NCBI GenBank assembly: GCA_963082875.1
Contig: OY720099.1
Span: forward strand, 434,001-498,000
Length of the DNA: 64,000 nucleotides
Reading direction: 5' to 3'
Source of the DNA: Corella eumyota
Lineage: Eukaryota > Chordata > Ascidiacea > Phlebobranchia > Corellidae
Below are positions 32,495 to 42,964 of the stretch, piece after piece; the first letter of the stretch is position 1, and the number at the start of each line of letters is the position of its first letter. The position numbers and the translations under genes were made by a program. The notes beneath the pieces were generated by a model. It did no database searches, was not told the DNA's origin, and saw only the letters and a list, made by a program, of their open reading frames with translations.

Positions 32495-34793
32495 TCAAGT
32501 TAGTTGTTCAATAAATTCCTTCTGTGGTCGAGCTACCTTCCTACTTTCCTTCTCAAATGTACTGGGACACTGCATGAGGTTATGTGAAAGGGGGATCATA
32601 GTTGAACCATGCTCACTTTGGGCCACAACTACCCCCAATTCCACCTCTGCTGTGGTGAGAAGGTAGCATGAAGCATCTCCCAATAATATCTACAACAAAT
32701 ACTTTGTGATTCATAAATGTAAATTATAAAACAACTTCGTCACCTAACCTACAAGATTATAAACATACTTAACTACATAAAAAGGGTAATAAAACAAAGT
32801 TACTTGGTAATTATAAATTTCACACTGATACAACTTTAGATTAGGTATAGTCATAGTTAACCAAAAAAGTAGCTTTGTTAAATGGTAATTAGTTACACAA
32901 TACATAAACTTTGTTTTCCAACTACATCAACTTACCACTTTAGCTAGAACAATATCTCCAGGTCTGAAAGATTTAAATATTTCCGCCCTATCTCTGTCAT
33001 AAGTTCTCACATCTTCTCTTCTTATCATTCCGCGGAACGGTGAAGATAGTTTAACGTTGTTGATCGCAACTATTTTACATTTTGCAAATCTTGTTGTTAT
33101 TTGGGTGATCTGTGATACAAATTAAATAAAGTATATTTAACATTTGAAAAAGATTTCATAATTTAAAAGATTTTTCTTAAAGATATATATATACATGTAA
33201 AATACCAATTTGAAATTACAATAATCAACCAATATACAAATACATCAAATTTGTATAATTTCCAACATTACTAGTTAAACTATGCTAACATAACAGTCTA
33301 AAAACAAAATTAATTTTGTTACAATGGTCCTAGTGTTAAGATTTTAAGAAGTTTTATACTGGATTAAATAAATCGCATAAATACAATGATATCTAAAGAA
33401 ACAAATGGATTTTGAATAAAAGAAAGGGTCGTTAGAATTAAACCACAATTCTTATCCTTACTCATTTAGAAAACACTTAATACATCCAATCCATTTCATC
33501 CAAATAATACCCATTTGTTATACTTTCAACCCATTTAATTCCTAATATTTTATAGGTACCAGATTTTGAACATTTACTAAGAAAAAATTAGACTAATATT
33601 TCAACCCATATCCATTACAATTAAGAATACACTAAAAATATGCAACTTATTTAATCCACTTATATTTATTTAATCGAAAATAAACAAAATATAACTTACC
33701 TTGCAAGTTGCTATACTTGAAATCTCGGGGATACTTTGAACTTCGTTTTTTGATTTCACAGCGATCAGTTTCACTTCTTTGTTTGTTTGCAGCTCAACAG
33801 TGCCAGTTAGTGACGAGAAAATGTAACCCTGTCGAGTGTAAGTCCCAGGTCCTCCTTGGTGCTTTTCTGTGCTGGAAAGTCGCTCTCCTGTTTTAGATAA
33901 AACAATTTTAATAATGCTTTCATTAAAAAAATAGACCTAAGTAGTCTTACCGTTATATTCTCAATTTATATTTATGTTTTATTATGCAAAAATGTGCGTG
34001 AAAATCTCGAAAAGATATGAATTTATTCACTTTTACACATTGATGCAATTATTACATTAAGTATTGCTTTACCCAAAGGTTGGCACCAAATTGTTAACCC
34101 ACTAATCGCTAATTAACGAAGAAAACTTTATTATCGAACCTGTTAATTTTTGTTAAATTGTGCTTTCGTTAATATAGGTATGTTATCTTAATTTTTTACA
34201 TCTAAGATATTAAATGTTATGGACTATACATTTAATAGGTTTTAATACGTTGTTGTATTTTAAAAGCATAACCGCCTATCACATTATTAAATGTAATATA
34301 ACTTGTCCCCTTTAAACTAAAGTTGTGAAGACATTAGAAAACTACTTTATAAAATATCTTTTAATTTAAAAGTTTAATTAAACTGTGATTTGATGAAAGA
34401 GATTGTTTTAATTATATTTTTAGGTTAACGATTATTGATAACTTAAGTTACATTGCATTTAATTTCACTAATTAAAGTTAACCTAATATATTGTGTAACG
34501 AATTTATGAAGTTATTTTTCGGTTTAACTGTGCCCACCTACAAGTTTAACCACGACCTTAAATAAGTATTTGCAGACTAACAGACAACACAACCCACTGA
34601 CCTAACTACCTTAGTAAAATACAACATACACAAACAAACATACGCTGCCCACGTCTGCACCAACTTTTAAACCGACTGTACCAAAAAACAACGATAAAAG
34701 TTTTGCAACATACAGACATTACCAGTGGAAAGTTTACAAATAAAAACGTTAACACTTACCTGGTATACAAATATTTCCAATAATGGCATCCAT
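32495..34793 (-). CDS. EXOSC1: Exosome component 1 (CSL4), copy 3
   Basis: Exons on the minus strand are 34760-34793, 33700-33887, 32936-33109 and 32495-32689; same lengths as the other copies, open frame of 196 aa. It carries its own changes, such as ILLGDAS instead of ISLGDAS at the start of exon 4 and a Val-to-Ala change just before EIFKSFRPGD. The exon 3 acceptor differs in sequence (CACAG). No disabling change is visible. Confidence 0.9.
34076..34544. mobile_element. MITE-like element in EXOSC1 copy 3 intron 1
   Basis: Orthologous to those in copies 1, 2 and 4; left end AAGGTTGGCACC, right GTGCCCACCTACAAG, flanked by TTTACCCA and TTTAACCA. Confidence 0.45.
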
Positions 34794-35620
34794 TTTCTTT
34801 GAATTCAATAAAGAAAAACACGAACAAGTTTCAGATTATTTAATGCAATAAACAATTCTTGTTCAAACCCATTACCAGCGATCAATATTTAATTTTAAAG
34901 TTGATTCGCATTGAAAGGATTGTCTGATTTTGACTTATTCTGTGGTAACCTGGCAAATTAAGCAACAAAAAAAGTTTATCCTCAATATTTTTTTAACCTT
35001 ATTTAAATAAGGATTTCAACTACAAAGCAATTGGTGTTAACTTAGTTAAAAACTTGATATTTTTAACGATACTTAATTCAAACAACTTTCACATTTTGAT
35101 ATATTTCATTATTTTAAATTACAGAATAAATTTATACAACATTGTATTACAATTTGAAACAACTGCTTAAACAAAAATTCTAAAAACATAAACAGGATAA
35201 GGACATAAAAGACATAACTTAACACGATTTAATAAGATATTGATTATAAATATTTTTATATGCTAAATCAATTTTTTGTTAATATCTTGAAATAATGGGA
35301 TCGTAAAAAGAATTGATTACAAAGTTTAAAACAAACAAAAAGTAATAGAGGATTATTATAAAAAAAATTAAAAATCAAAATGTTGATGATTTAACATATT
35401 TCCACTATATACAGATATACTTATAAAAAGACTTGGAAAAATATTAAACAGTTTGCTTTTCATCATTTTCAATAAGTAAAAAAGTTTTTTTTTTTGTGTT
35501 TTTGATAAATATTATTGTTTTGTTAATAATAATAATAAAATAAAATCTGGAAAAATTATTGCTATTTGGCAAAAAACTTTAAATAAGAAAGGTACTGCAG
35601 CACACATTTTAATCCAATCT
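34794..35620. other. Gap between NTase-TPR gene 3 and EXOSC1 copy 3, with an empty transposon site
   Basis: This stretch is almost identical to 42127-42964. Near 35030-35045 it reads GGTGTTAACTTAGTTAAAAAC, the uninterrupted form of the site occupied by the HECT transposon in unit 2. No gene is seen. Confidence 0.6.
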
Positions 35621-37738
35621 TTACAATAAGCAACATTTATATTGGCTTAGCCGATCTCTGCACTCTCCAATCATTTTATGACAATCAGCAACATCATCAC
35701 TCTTTGTTGGATAGTCATCAGTTTGTTCAGTTTGTTGATGGTTTTCAAGTGATGTTTGACAATCAAATAATGCTTCTTTATATTGACCAAGCTCATATTT
35801 GCACAATCCAAGCCAATAATAACAAACAGCAACCAGATTGCCTTTATTTGGATGGTCATCAGTTTGTCGATGGATTTTAAGTGAATTTTGACAATCAAAT
35901 AATGCTTCTTTATATTGACCAAGCCCATATTTGCACAATCCAAGCCAATAATAACAAACAGCAACCAGATTGTTCTTAGTTGGATCATCATCAATTTGTT
36001 GCTGAATTTCAATTGAAGTTTGGAAATCAGATAATGCTTCATTATATTGACTGAGCTCATATTTGCACATCCCAACATAATAATAAGACATACAAATACT
36101 TTCACAATTCGCTGGGTCTTTATATTTGTGTTGATAAATTCGGGTTATATGTTTAACCTTAAGGTGTTTGTTTGCCCATTGTACAGCATACTCATAGTTT
36201 TGTAGGTAAAAACAAATTACTGGAACTAATTCTTTCTGTGCTGATATTCTCTTAAGGTTAAATATATCTTTTTGAAATGGAAAAATTATTAAAAAATATT
36301 CCACAAGGCATTTTATTCCAACCGTGTTATCTATAAATTCCTTTTTTATTTCTAATGGTTGAACCATATCATCTTGAGATTTCCTATTCATGTAAACTCT
36401 TAATCTTGTCTCACATGCAACAGCGATGGCAAATTTAAGATTGCAACCAACTTCTTCAATCAATTTATTTTCTTGAACAAGACTATCCACAATATCAAAG
36501 CAACAAGATTTTTTAATGCCATGAATTTTTCCAATTGCTGAAACAAATAAAGTTGAACTTCTATAAACCATTCCTTTTATGTTTAATTTGTTTTTCTCAG
36601 ATAAATTGTAAAGTTGTGTCATTACGTTAAAATCTTCTTGATTTTCAGTTATTTGGTTTTCAACTGATGATTGAAATTCTTTTTGATCCAACGATGAAAT
36701 TTCCCAATCAACACATTTTTTAAATTGTTGATATATTTTTTTGCAGCCAGCAACAAAACATGGCGTCATTAACATATCAGCCAAGTGGTAACCATTCTTT
36801 ATATCTTCATCTGATCTAACAAAACTTGCCATTTTGCTAACAGTTTGAATTAGTTCAAGTGTAAATGGTTTGTTTTCAGTTTCAACTTGTCTTCCTAGTG
36901 GAGATTTCCAAGCATGTGGCATCATTCCATCAAAGGAAATGCCTAGGGGTGTAACAGCATCGTAAAAGTTAAATTTATTTGGATCACCACCGTTCAAACT
37001 TGGAATTTGAACTCGAGAAATATTTGTTTCTCCCAAATTGATCAAAATAACTTGAAAGATTACAGCAAACCACCTGAAGTATTCCTTTATTTTTTCTTGA
37101 TGTTTTTCAGACAAATCCCTAACTTTGTCATCCAAAACTATGATGTTTTCAAAATCAGAGTAAGGAGTTATTTCCTTTCGTGCAAGTGATCCAAGTCCCA
37201 CTAAAGCATATTTACATAGAAGTTTTCCTATTCTTCTTCTGCAAAATCCAGCAAGGCGTTTCATGATCTTGGTATAATCTTCACTTATAATATCTTGTAG
37301 GTTGCTTATAGCTTCAACTTTTTCACTTTTAAGTTTTGTAATTTCCTCGTTAGATATGTCTTCAGGAATCTGAAAAATGGTTTTAAGTATATTATTAACC
37401 TTGTTTCTCATTTCTACAAAATCTTTTTTAATTATTTCAGAATATTTAATTAAATCTGCTTCTTGGTTTGCTGCATTTGCAACTTTAAGTAATTCAGAGC
37501 AAAATTGACGAAGATCTTGTTTAATTTCTTCCACATTTTCAGGTTTTCTAACAATAGCTGCATTTAGTAAAGCTGCACTTTGAATTAATTTGATTTTGTC
37601 AGCCTGCTGTAAACCTTCAGTTTTGTAAATTAAACCAAGTTTATGGAAAAATTCTGCAGATTGTTTTGGAAATTTTTCTTTTCCATTTTTGTAACAAATT
37701 TGTTTAAGTTCTTTAACAATTTCAACTTCTGTAGCCAT
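35621..37738 (-). CDS. NTase-TPR paralogue 3: nucleotidyltransferase domain with about 4 TPR units, 705 aa
   Basis: Same architecture as the other paralogues, with the core motif GLGSLARKEITPYSDFE near residues 181-197, DGMMPHAWKSPLG and FAIAVACETRLRVYM. It has the shortest repeat region: three full units and a truncated fourth. The fragment reads YKCCLL at the very end, a CAAX-like tetrapeptide, but comparison with paralogue 2 shows that this end results from loss of coding sequence and a change of frame relative to the ancestral tail. Single exon, open throughout. Confidence 0.85.
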   Translation of the reverse strand: MATEVEIVKELKQICYKNGKEKFPKQSAEFFHKLGLIYKTEGLQQADKIKLIQSAALLNAAIVRKPENVEEIKQDLRQFCSELLKVANAANQEADLIKYSEIIKKDFVEMRNKVNNILKTIFQIPEDISNEEITKLKSEKVEAISNLQDIISEDYTKIMKRLAGFCRRRIGKLLCKYALVGLGSLARKEITPYSDFENIIVLDDKVRDLSEKHQEKIKEYFRWFAVIFQVILINLGETNISRVQIPSLNGGDPNKFNFYDAVTPLGISFDGMMPHAWKSPLGRQVETENKPFTLELIQTVSKMASFVRSDEDIKNGYHLADMLMTPCFVAGCKKIYQQFKKCVDWEISSLDQKEFQSSVENQITENQEDFNVMTQLYNLSEKNKLNIKGMVYRSSTLFVSAIGKIHGIKKSCCFDIVDSLVQENKLIEEVGCNLKFAIAVACETRLRVYMNRKSQDDMVQPLEIKKEFIDNTVGIKCLVEYFLIIFPFQKDIFNLKRISAQKELVPVICFYLQNYEYAVQWANKHLKVKHITRIYQHKYKDPANCESICMSYYYVGMCKYELSQYNEALSDFQTSIEIQQQIDDDPTKNNLVAVCYYWLGLCKYGLGQYKEALFDCQNSLKIHRQTDDHPNKGNLVAVCYYWLGLCKYELGQYKEALFDCQTSLENHQQTEQTDDYPTKSDDVADCHKMIGECRDRLSQYKCCLL

Positions 37739-38529
37739 TGTTATGTAAAAAACAGTTTTGATGATACTACATTCTTACTTTTGCAACTTGCTCTTTCAAA
37801 CCAACAAAAATGGAATATTAAAACATATTAAACCCCTGTATGTTGGTACACTGTAAGCACAATTAAAAAAATTTTAAACAGGACTATGTAGCATTTTGTT
37901 TAATTATTAACTTTAAATAAATATCAAGTTCCTATTACCACAAACAACAATAAGGTATGTAAGAATTATTGCCCTAACTAAACTTAAAAGTAATTTTATC
38001 TATTTTGTCGATATATTTGTTTGAATAAAAGTTTAGTTTTTAACAATTGATGCCAAACTAAAAAACCAAAACATTGCTGCAATTCTGCATATAGTGGCAA
38101 AATATATTTGTCTTCCTATTATTACATATTTAAACTGTAAAGAGAAAGTTGATTTGATTGACAGCTTATATGAGTCACCCGATATTAAATGTTTGCAAAC
38201 TACTCCAAAAATATTTTTTAACTCAAAGGTTATATGGCGTTATCATTAAACAAATTTACCAAGAAAGTCCAAACATTGCAACAGTTTAATATTTAATAAC
38301 AAACAAACTTTACTGCCTAAATCATCACCACTAAGTCAGTAAGAGAAGAACAAACTTTAATTGTATCAGGCTTTGCAACAAAAACAAATTGATTTAAAAA
38401 CTAAAAATTTTTAATTCTAATAACTAAAACAAATATATATTACCAAAAAAAACAATAAAAAAATAAAATTTGAAAAAAAAATAAAAACTTGACCACATAG
38501 AACAAAGTGTAAATTTAAAATTTCGAAAT
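37739..38529. other. 5' flank of NTase-TPR gene 3
   Basis: Homologous to the other 5' flanks; no separate gene is seen. Confidence 0.45.
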
Positions 38530-39615
38530 TTAAGCAAAATTTTCTGAGTTAATTTCATCGTTTTCTAAAGATTGTAAAACTTGGTGAGTGAAAATTGAAC
38601 AAATATCCTAAAAGAAAATAAAATTGTTGAACAATTGTGTTTAACTGGTAATTTTAATACTATTAAATTAGGTTAAGTGTTGACTTAAAGGTATTTATAT
38701 ACACATGAGTATATTAAAGGCAAATCGACCCATTTTTAACTAGATTAACACTGAATATAAGCTATTATTGACCCTATGATTAATTACGTAAATGTAGTTA
38801 TAATAAACTCATCTGCCACTAGCAGTAACCACTAAGACTTAAAACAACCACCCAATCAGTTATAGACATAATTTATACTTTTAAATTATTAAATCATTTA
38901 CCGGAAATTGATGTCGTTTTGTGTTTTGAACGGCATCTTGTAACATAACATGTTTGATCAAAACCTGAACCGATAAACTTGACTCGTTATCAGCCTCCAA
39001 ATCGTTGTATACTGCCCTCAACTGGTCCTAAACATCCAATAGTATTTTGGTGAGTGAAGTATAGTAATGATTTAAAGTTAAGGAAGTAGTAATAACACCA
39101 AATAAATTTTTTTCTTTTTTATAATATTGATAATTTTAAACACTGTTTAAAGAAATACATAAAACATTATAATAACTGTCAATAGCACAACCTACAGTCA
39201 GCATTTTAATTGTTGTAATATGGTCGCTACTCTTTACTAATATTTGCCTTTAATAATCCACCCTTGCACTACAAACAACAGTTTTATTTATTTTGTATGC
39301 CCATAAATTATAAATCGTCCACTACGCTTCATTAGATATAAATATAGATTAAAACTGACTTTTTAATACCAACTGTTTAGCCTAAATAACTTAGCATAGT
39401 AAAAATCAAAATAAAATACCAAAAAAACAAAAAATTACGATCGAATATTTCTCTTCAGGATCTTCAAACACTCAGAACCTGTGGGAATCCCCTAACCTAG
39501 AACTTCCATGATGTAACACCAACCACCAAGCTTTAACATCACAACTCAAGGTCGGGTTGTCCTCTAATTCAACTTGCAAAGGGATCAGAAGATCGAAGTT
39601 TTATCATTTTCGGTC
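38530..39615 (-). pseudogene. Orphan last three exons of SPEF2, copy 3
   Basis: Segments at about 39439-39615, 38902-39027 and 38530-38607 match SPEF2's last three exons. The first has decayed: it reads TENDKTSIF then an in-frame stop (TGA) where SPEF2 continues QSLQQ, and its donor is shifted. The last segment has Cys for Arg after the first Ile. This is the most degraded of the three fragments. Confidence 0.8.
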
Positions 39616-39668
39616 CTAAGAGATTTAAATTTATTTTTTGGGGATATTTTTTTGAAAACTTAAGATTA

Positions 39669-39925
39669 AGTGCTCAAAAAACTAATCTTTACTACATGAG
39701 GTTCTGTGTTCGACCCCTATGACTCTCGAGCCGTAGTGCTCTCGAGTAAGGCATTATAAATGTTATAAACTACGGCTGAGCAAACACTTAACCAGCAGCG
39801 TAATTATCGGGCAATTTTAATCTATAATATTCCAAACTGCCACAGGCAACTTAAGACTGGGTCGGAGTAACTGATGTTACTTTATGTTTAGGTCACACAT
39901 TTGACCTTCCCACATCGAGGATAAA
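39669..39925 (+). repeat. SINE at the unit 3/unit 4 junction
   Basis: Its left part (AAGTGCTCAAAAAACTAATC, then ACTACATGAGG) resembles the SINE in SPEF2's intron at 48521-48789; its 3' end runs into the EXOSC1 flank. It is less diverged from the SPEF2 intron SINE than the other two junction copies are. Confidence 0.8.
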
Positions 39926-39982
39926 TGAATATAATAAAATATATAAGAGATAAAATGAACACGAGTCAAATATTTACCATTT

Positions 39983-42126
39983 TCAAGTTGGTTGCTCAAT
40001 AAATTCCTTCTGTGGTCGAGCTACCTTCCTACTTTCCTTCTCAAATGTACTGGGACACTGCATGAGGTTATGTGAAAGGGGGATCATAGTTGAACCATGC
40101 TCACTTTGGGCCACAACTACCCCCAATTCCACCTCTGCTGTGGTGAGAAGGTAGCATGAAGCATCTCCCAATGATATCTACAACAAATACTTTGTGATTT
40201 AGAAATGTAAAATATAAAACAACTTTGCAACCGAACCTACAAGATTATAAACATACTTTACATAAAAAAGGGTAATAAAACGACTACATAAAAAGGGTAA
40301 TAAAACAAAGTTAGTTGGTGATTATAAAGTTTAAACTGATACAACTTTAGATTGGGTATAGTCATAGAAAACCAAAAAGTAGCTTTGTTAAATGGTAATT
40401 TGTTACACAATACATAAACTTTGTTTCCAAATACACCAACTCACCACTTTAGCTAGAACAATATCTCCAGGTCTGAATGATTTAAATATTTCCACTCTGT
40501 CCCTGTCATAAGTTCTCACATCTTCTCTTCTTATCATTCCGCGGAACGGTGAAGATAGTTTAACGTTGTTGATCGCAACTATTTTACATTTTGCAAATCT
40601 TGTTGTTATTTGGGTGATCTGCAATATTTAAACATAATGAATAAAGTATATTTAACATTTGAAAAAGATTTCATAATTTAAAAGATTTTTCTTAAATACA
40701 TGTAAAATACCAATTTGAAATTACAATAATCAACCAATATACAAATACATCAAACTTGTATAATTTCCAATATTACTAGTTGAACTATGTTAACATAACA
40801 GTTGAAAGACAAAATTAATTTTGTTATAAAGGCCCTAGTGCTAAGATTTTAAGAAGTTTTATACTGGATCAAATGGATCGCATAAATCCAATGATATCTA
40901 AAAAAACAAATGGATTTCGAATAAAAGAAAAGGGTCGTTAGAATTAAACCATAAGCCTTACAAACTTAAAATACACTTAATACATCCAATCCATTTAATC
41001 AAATAATACCAATTCGTTATACTTTCAACCCATTTAATTCTTAATATTTTATAGGTACCAGATTTTGAACATTTACTTGAACAAAATTAGACTAATATTT
41101 CAACCCATATCCATTACAATTAAGAATACACTAAAAATATGCAACTTATTTAATCCACTTATATTTATTTATTTAAAAATAAACAAAATATAATTCACCT
41201 TGCAAGTTGCTATACTTGAAATCTCGGGGATACTTTGAACTTCGTTTTTTGATTTCACAGCGATCAGTTTCACTTGTTTGTTTGTTTGCAGCTCAACAGT
41301 GCCAGTTAGTGACGAGAAAATGTAACCCTGTCGAGTGTAAGTCCCAGGTCCTCCTTGGTGCTTTTCCGTGCTGGAAAGTCGCTCTCCTATTTGAGATAAA
41401 ACAATTTTAATAATGCTTTTAATTTGAAAAATAGACCTAAGTGGTCTTACCGTTATATTCCCAATTTATATTTATGTTTTATTATGCAAAAATGTGTGTG
41501 AAAATATTGATAAATTAATCAATTTTACACATTGATGCAATTATTACATTAAGTATTGCTTTAACCAAAGGTGGGCACCAAACCGTTAACCACTTATCGC
41601 TAGTTAACGAAGTTAACTTGTGCTACCGTTAATATATATACATTAACTCAATTTTTGAATCAAAGTTAATAAACAATATATCAGTGCTATTTCATAACAT
41701 TTAATATTACCAAATGTAATATAACTTGTCCCCTTTTAGGTTAACGATTATTGATAACTTAAGTTACATTGCATTTAATTTCACTAATTTAAGTTAACCT
41801 AATGTATTGTGTAACAAATTACCATTTATTGAAGTTTTATTTTGGTTTAACTGTGCTCACCTACACCTACGAGTTTAACCACGACCTTAAATAAGTTTTT
41901 GCAGACTAACAGACAACACAGCCAACTGACCTAACTACTTTAGTAATATACTACATACACGAATAAACAGACATACGCTGCCCACGTCTGCACCAACTTT
42001 TAAACCGACTGTACCAACAAAACAACGATAAAAGTTTTGCAACATTCAGACATTACCAGTGGAAAGTTTACAAAAAAAACGTTAACACTTACCTGGTATA
42101 CAAATATTTCCAATAATGGCATCCAT
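39983..42126 (-). CDS. EXOSC1: Exosome component 1 (CSL4), copy 4
   Basis: Exons on the minus strand are 42093-42126, 41199-41386, 40445-40618 and 39983-40177, same lengths as copy 1, open frame of 196 aa. The C-terminus is EQPT as in copy 1. The exon 2 acceptor reads ATAG rather than ACAG. All splice sites are canonical and no disabling change is visible. Confidence 0.9.
41568..41873. mobile_element. MITE-like element in EXOSC1 copy 4 intron 1
   Basis: Shortest of the four orthologous inserts (about 306 bp), flanked by TTTAACCA on both sides; the right inner motif is GTGCTCACCTACACCTACGAG. Confidence 0.45.
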
Positions 42127-42964
42127 TTTCTTTGAATTCAATAAAGAACAACACGAACAAGTTTCAGATTATTTAATGCAATAAACAATTCTTGTTCAAA
42201 CCCATTACCAGCGATCAATATTTAATTTTAAAGTTGATTCGCATTGAAAGGATTGTCTGATTTTGACTTATTCTGTGGTAACCTGGCAAATTAAGCAACA
42301 AAAAAAGTTTATCCTCAATATTTTTTTAACCTTATTTAAATAAGGATTTCAACTACAAAGCAATTGGTGTTAACTTAGTTAAAAACTTGATATTTTTAAC
42401 GATACTTAATTCAAACAACTTTCACATTTTGATATATTTTATTACTTTAAATTACAGAATAAATTTATACAACATTGTATTACAATTTGAAACAACTGCT
42501 TAAACAAAAATTCTAAAAACATAAACAGGATAAGGACATAAAAGACATAACTTAACACGATTTAATAAGATATTGATTATAAATATTTTTTATATGCTAA
42601 ATCAATTTTTGTTAATATCTTGAAATAATGGCCCCGTAAAAAGAATAGATAACAAAGTTTAAACAAACAAAAAGTAATAGAGGATTAATATAAAACACAG
42701 TAATAAAAAATTAATAATCAAAATGTTGATGACTTAACAGGTATTTCCACTATACTAGAAAACAGATATACTTATGAAAAGACTTAATATTAAACAGTTT
42801 GCTTTTCATCATTTTTAATAAGTAAAAAAGTATTTTTTTGTCTTTTTGATAAATATTATTGTTTTGTTAATAATAATAATAAAATAAAATCTGGAAAAAT
42901 TATTGCTATTTGGCAAAAAACTTTAAATAAGAAAGGTACTGCAGCACACATTTTAATCCAATCT
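42127..42964. other. Gap between NTase-TPR gene 4 and EXOSC1 copy 4, second empty transposon site
   Basis: Nearly identical to 34794-35620 and again contains the uninterrupted GGTGTTAACTTAG at about 42366. No gene is seen. Confidence 0.6.
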
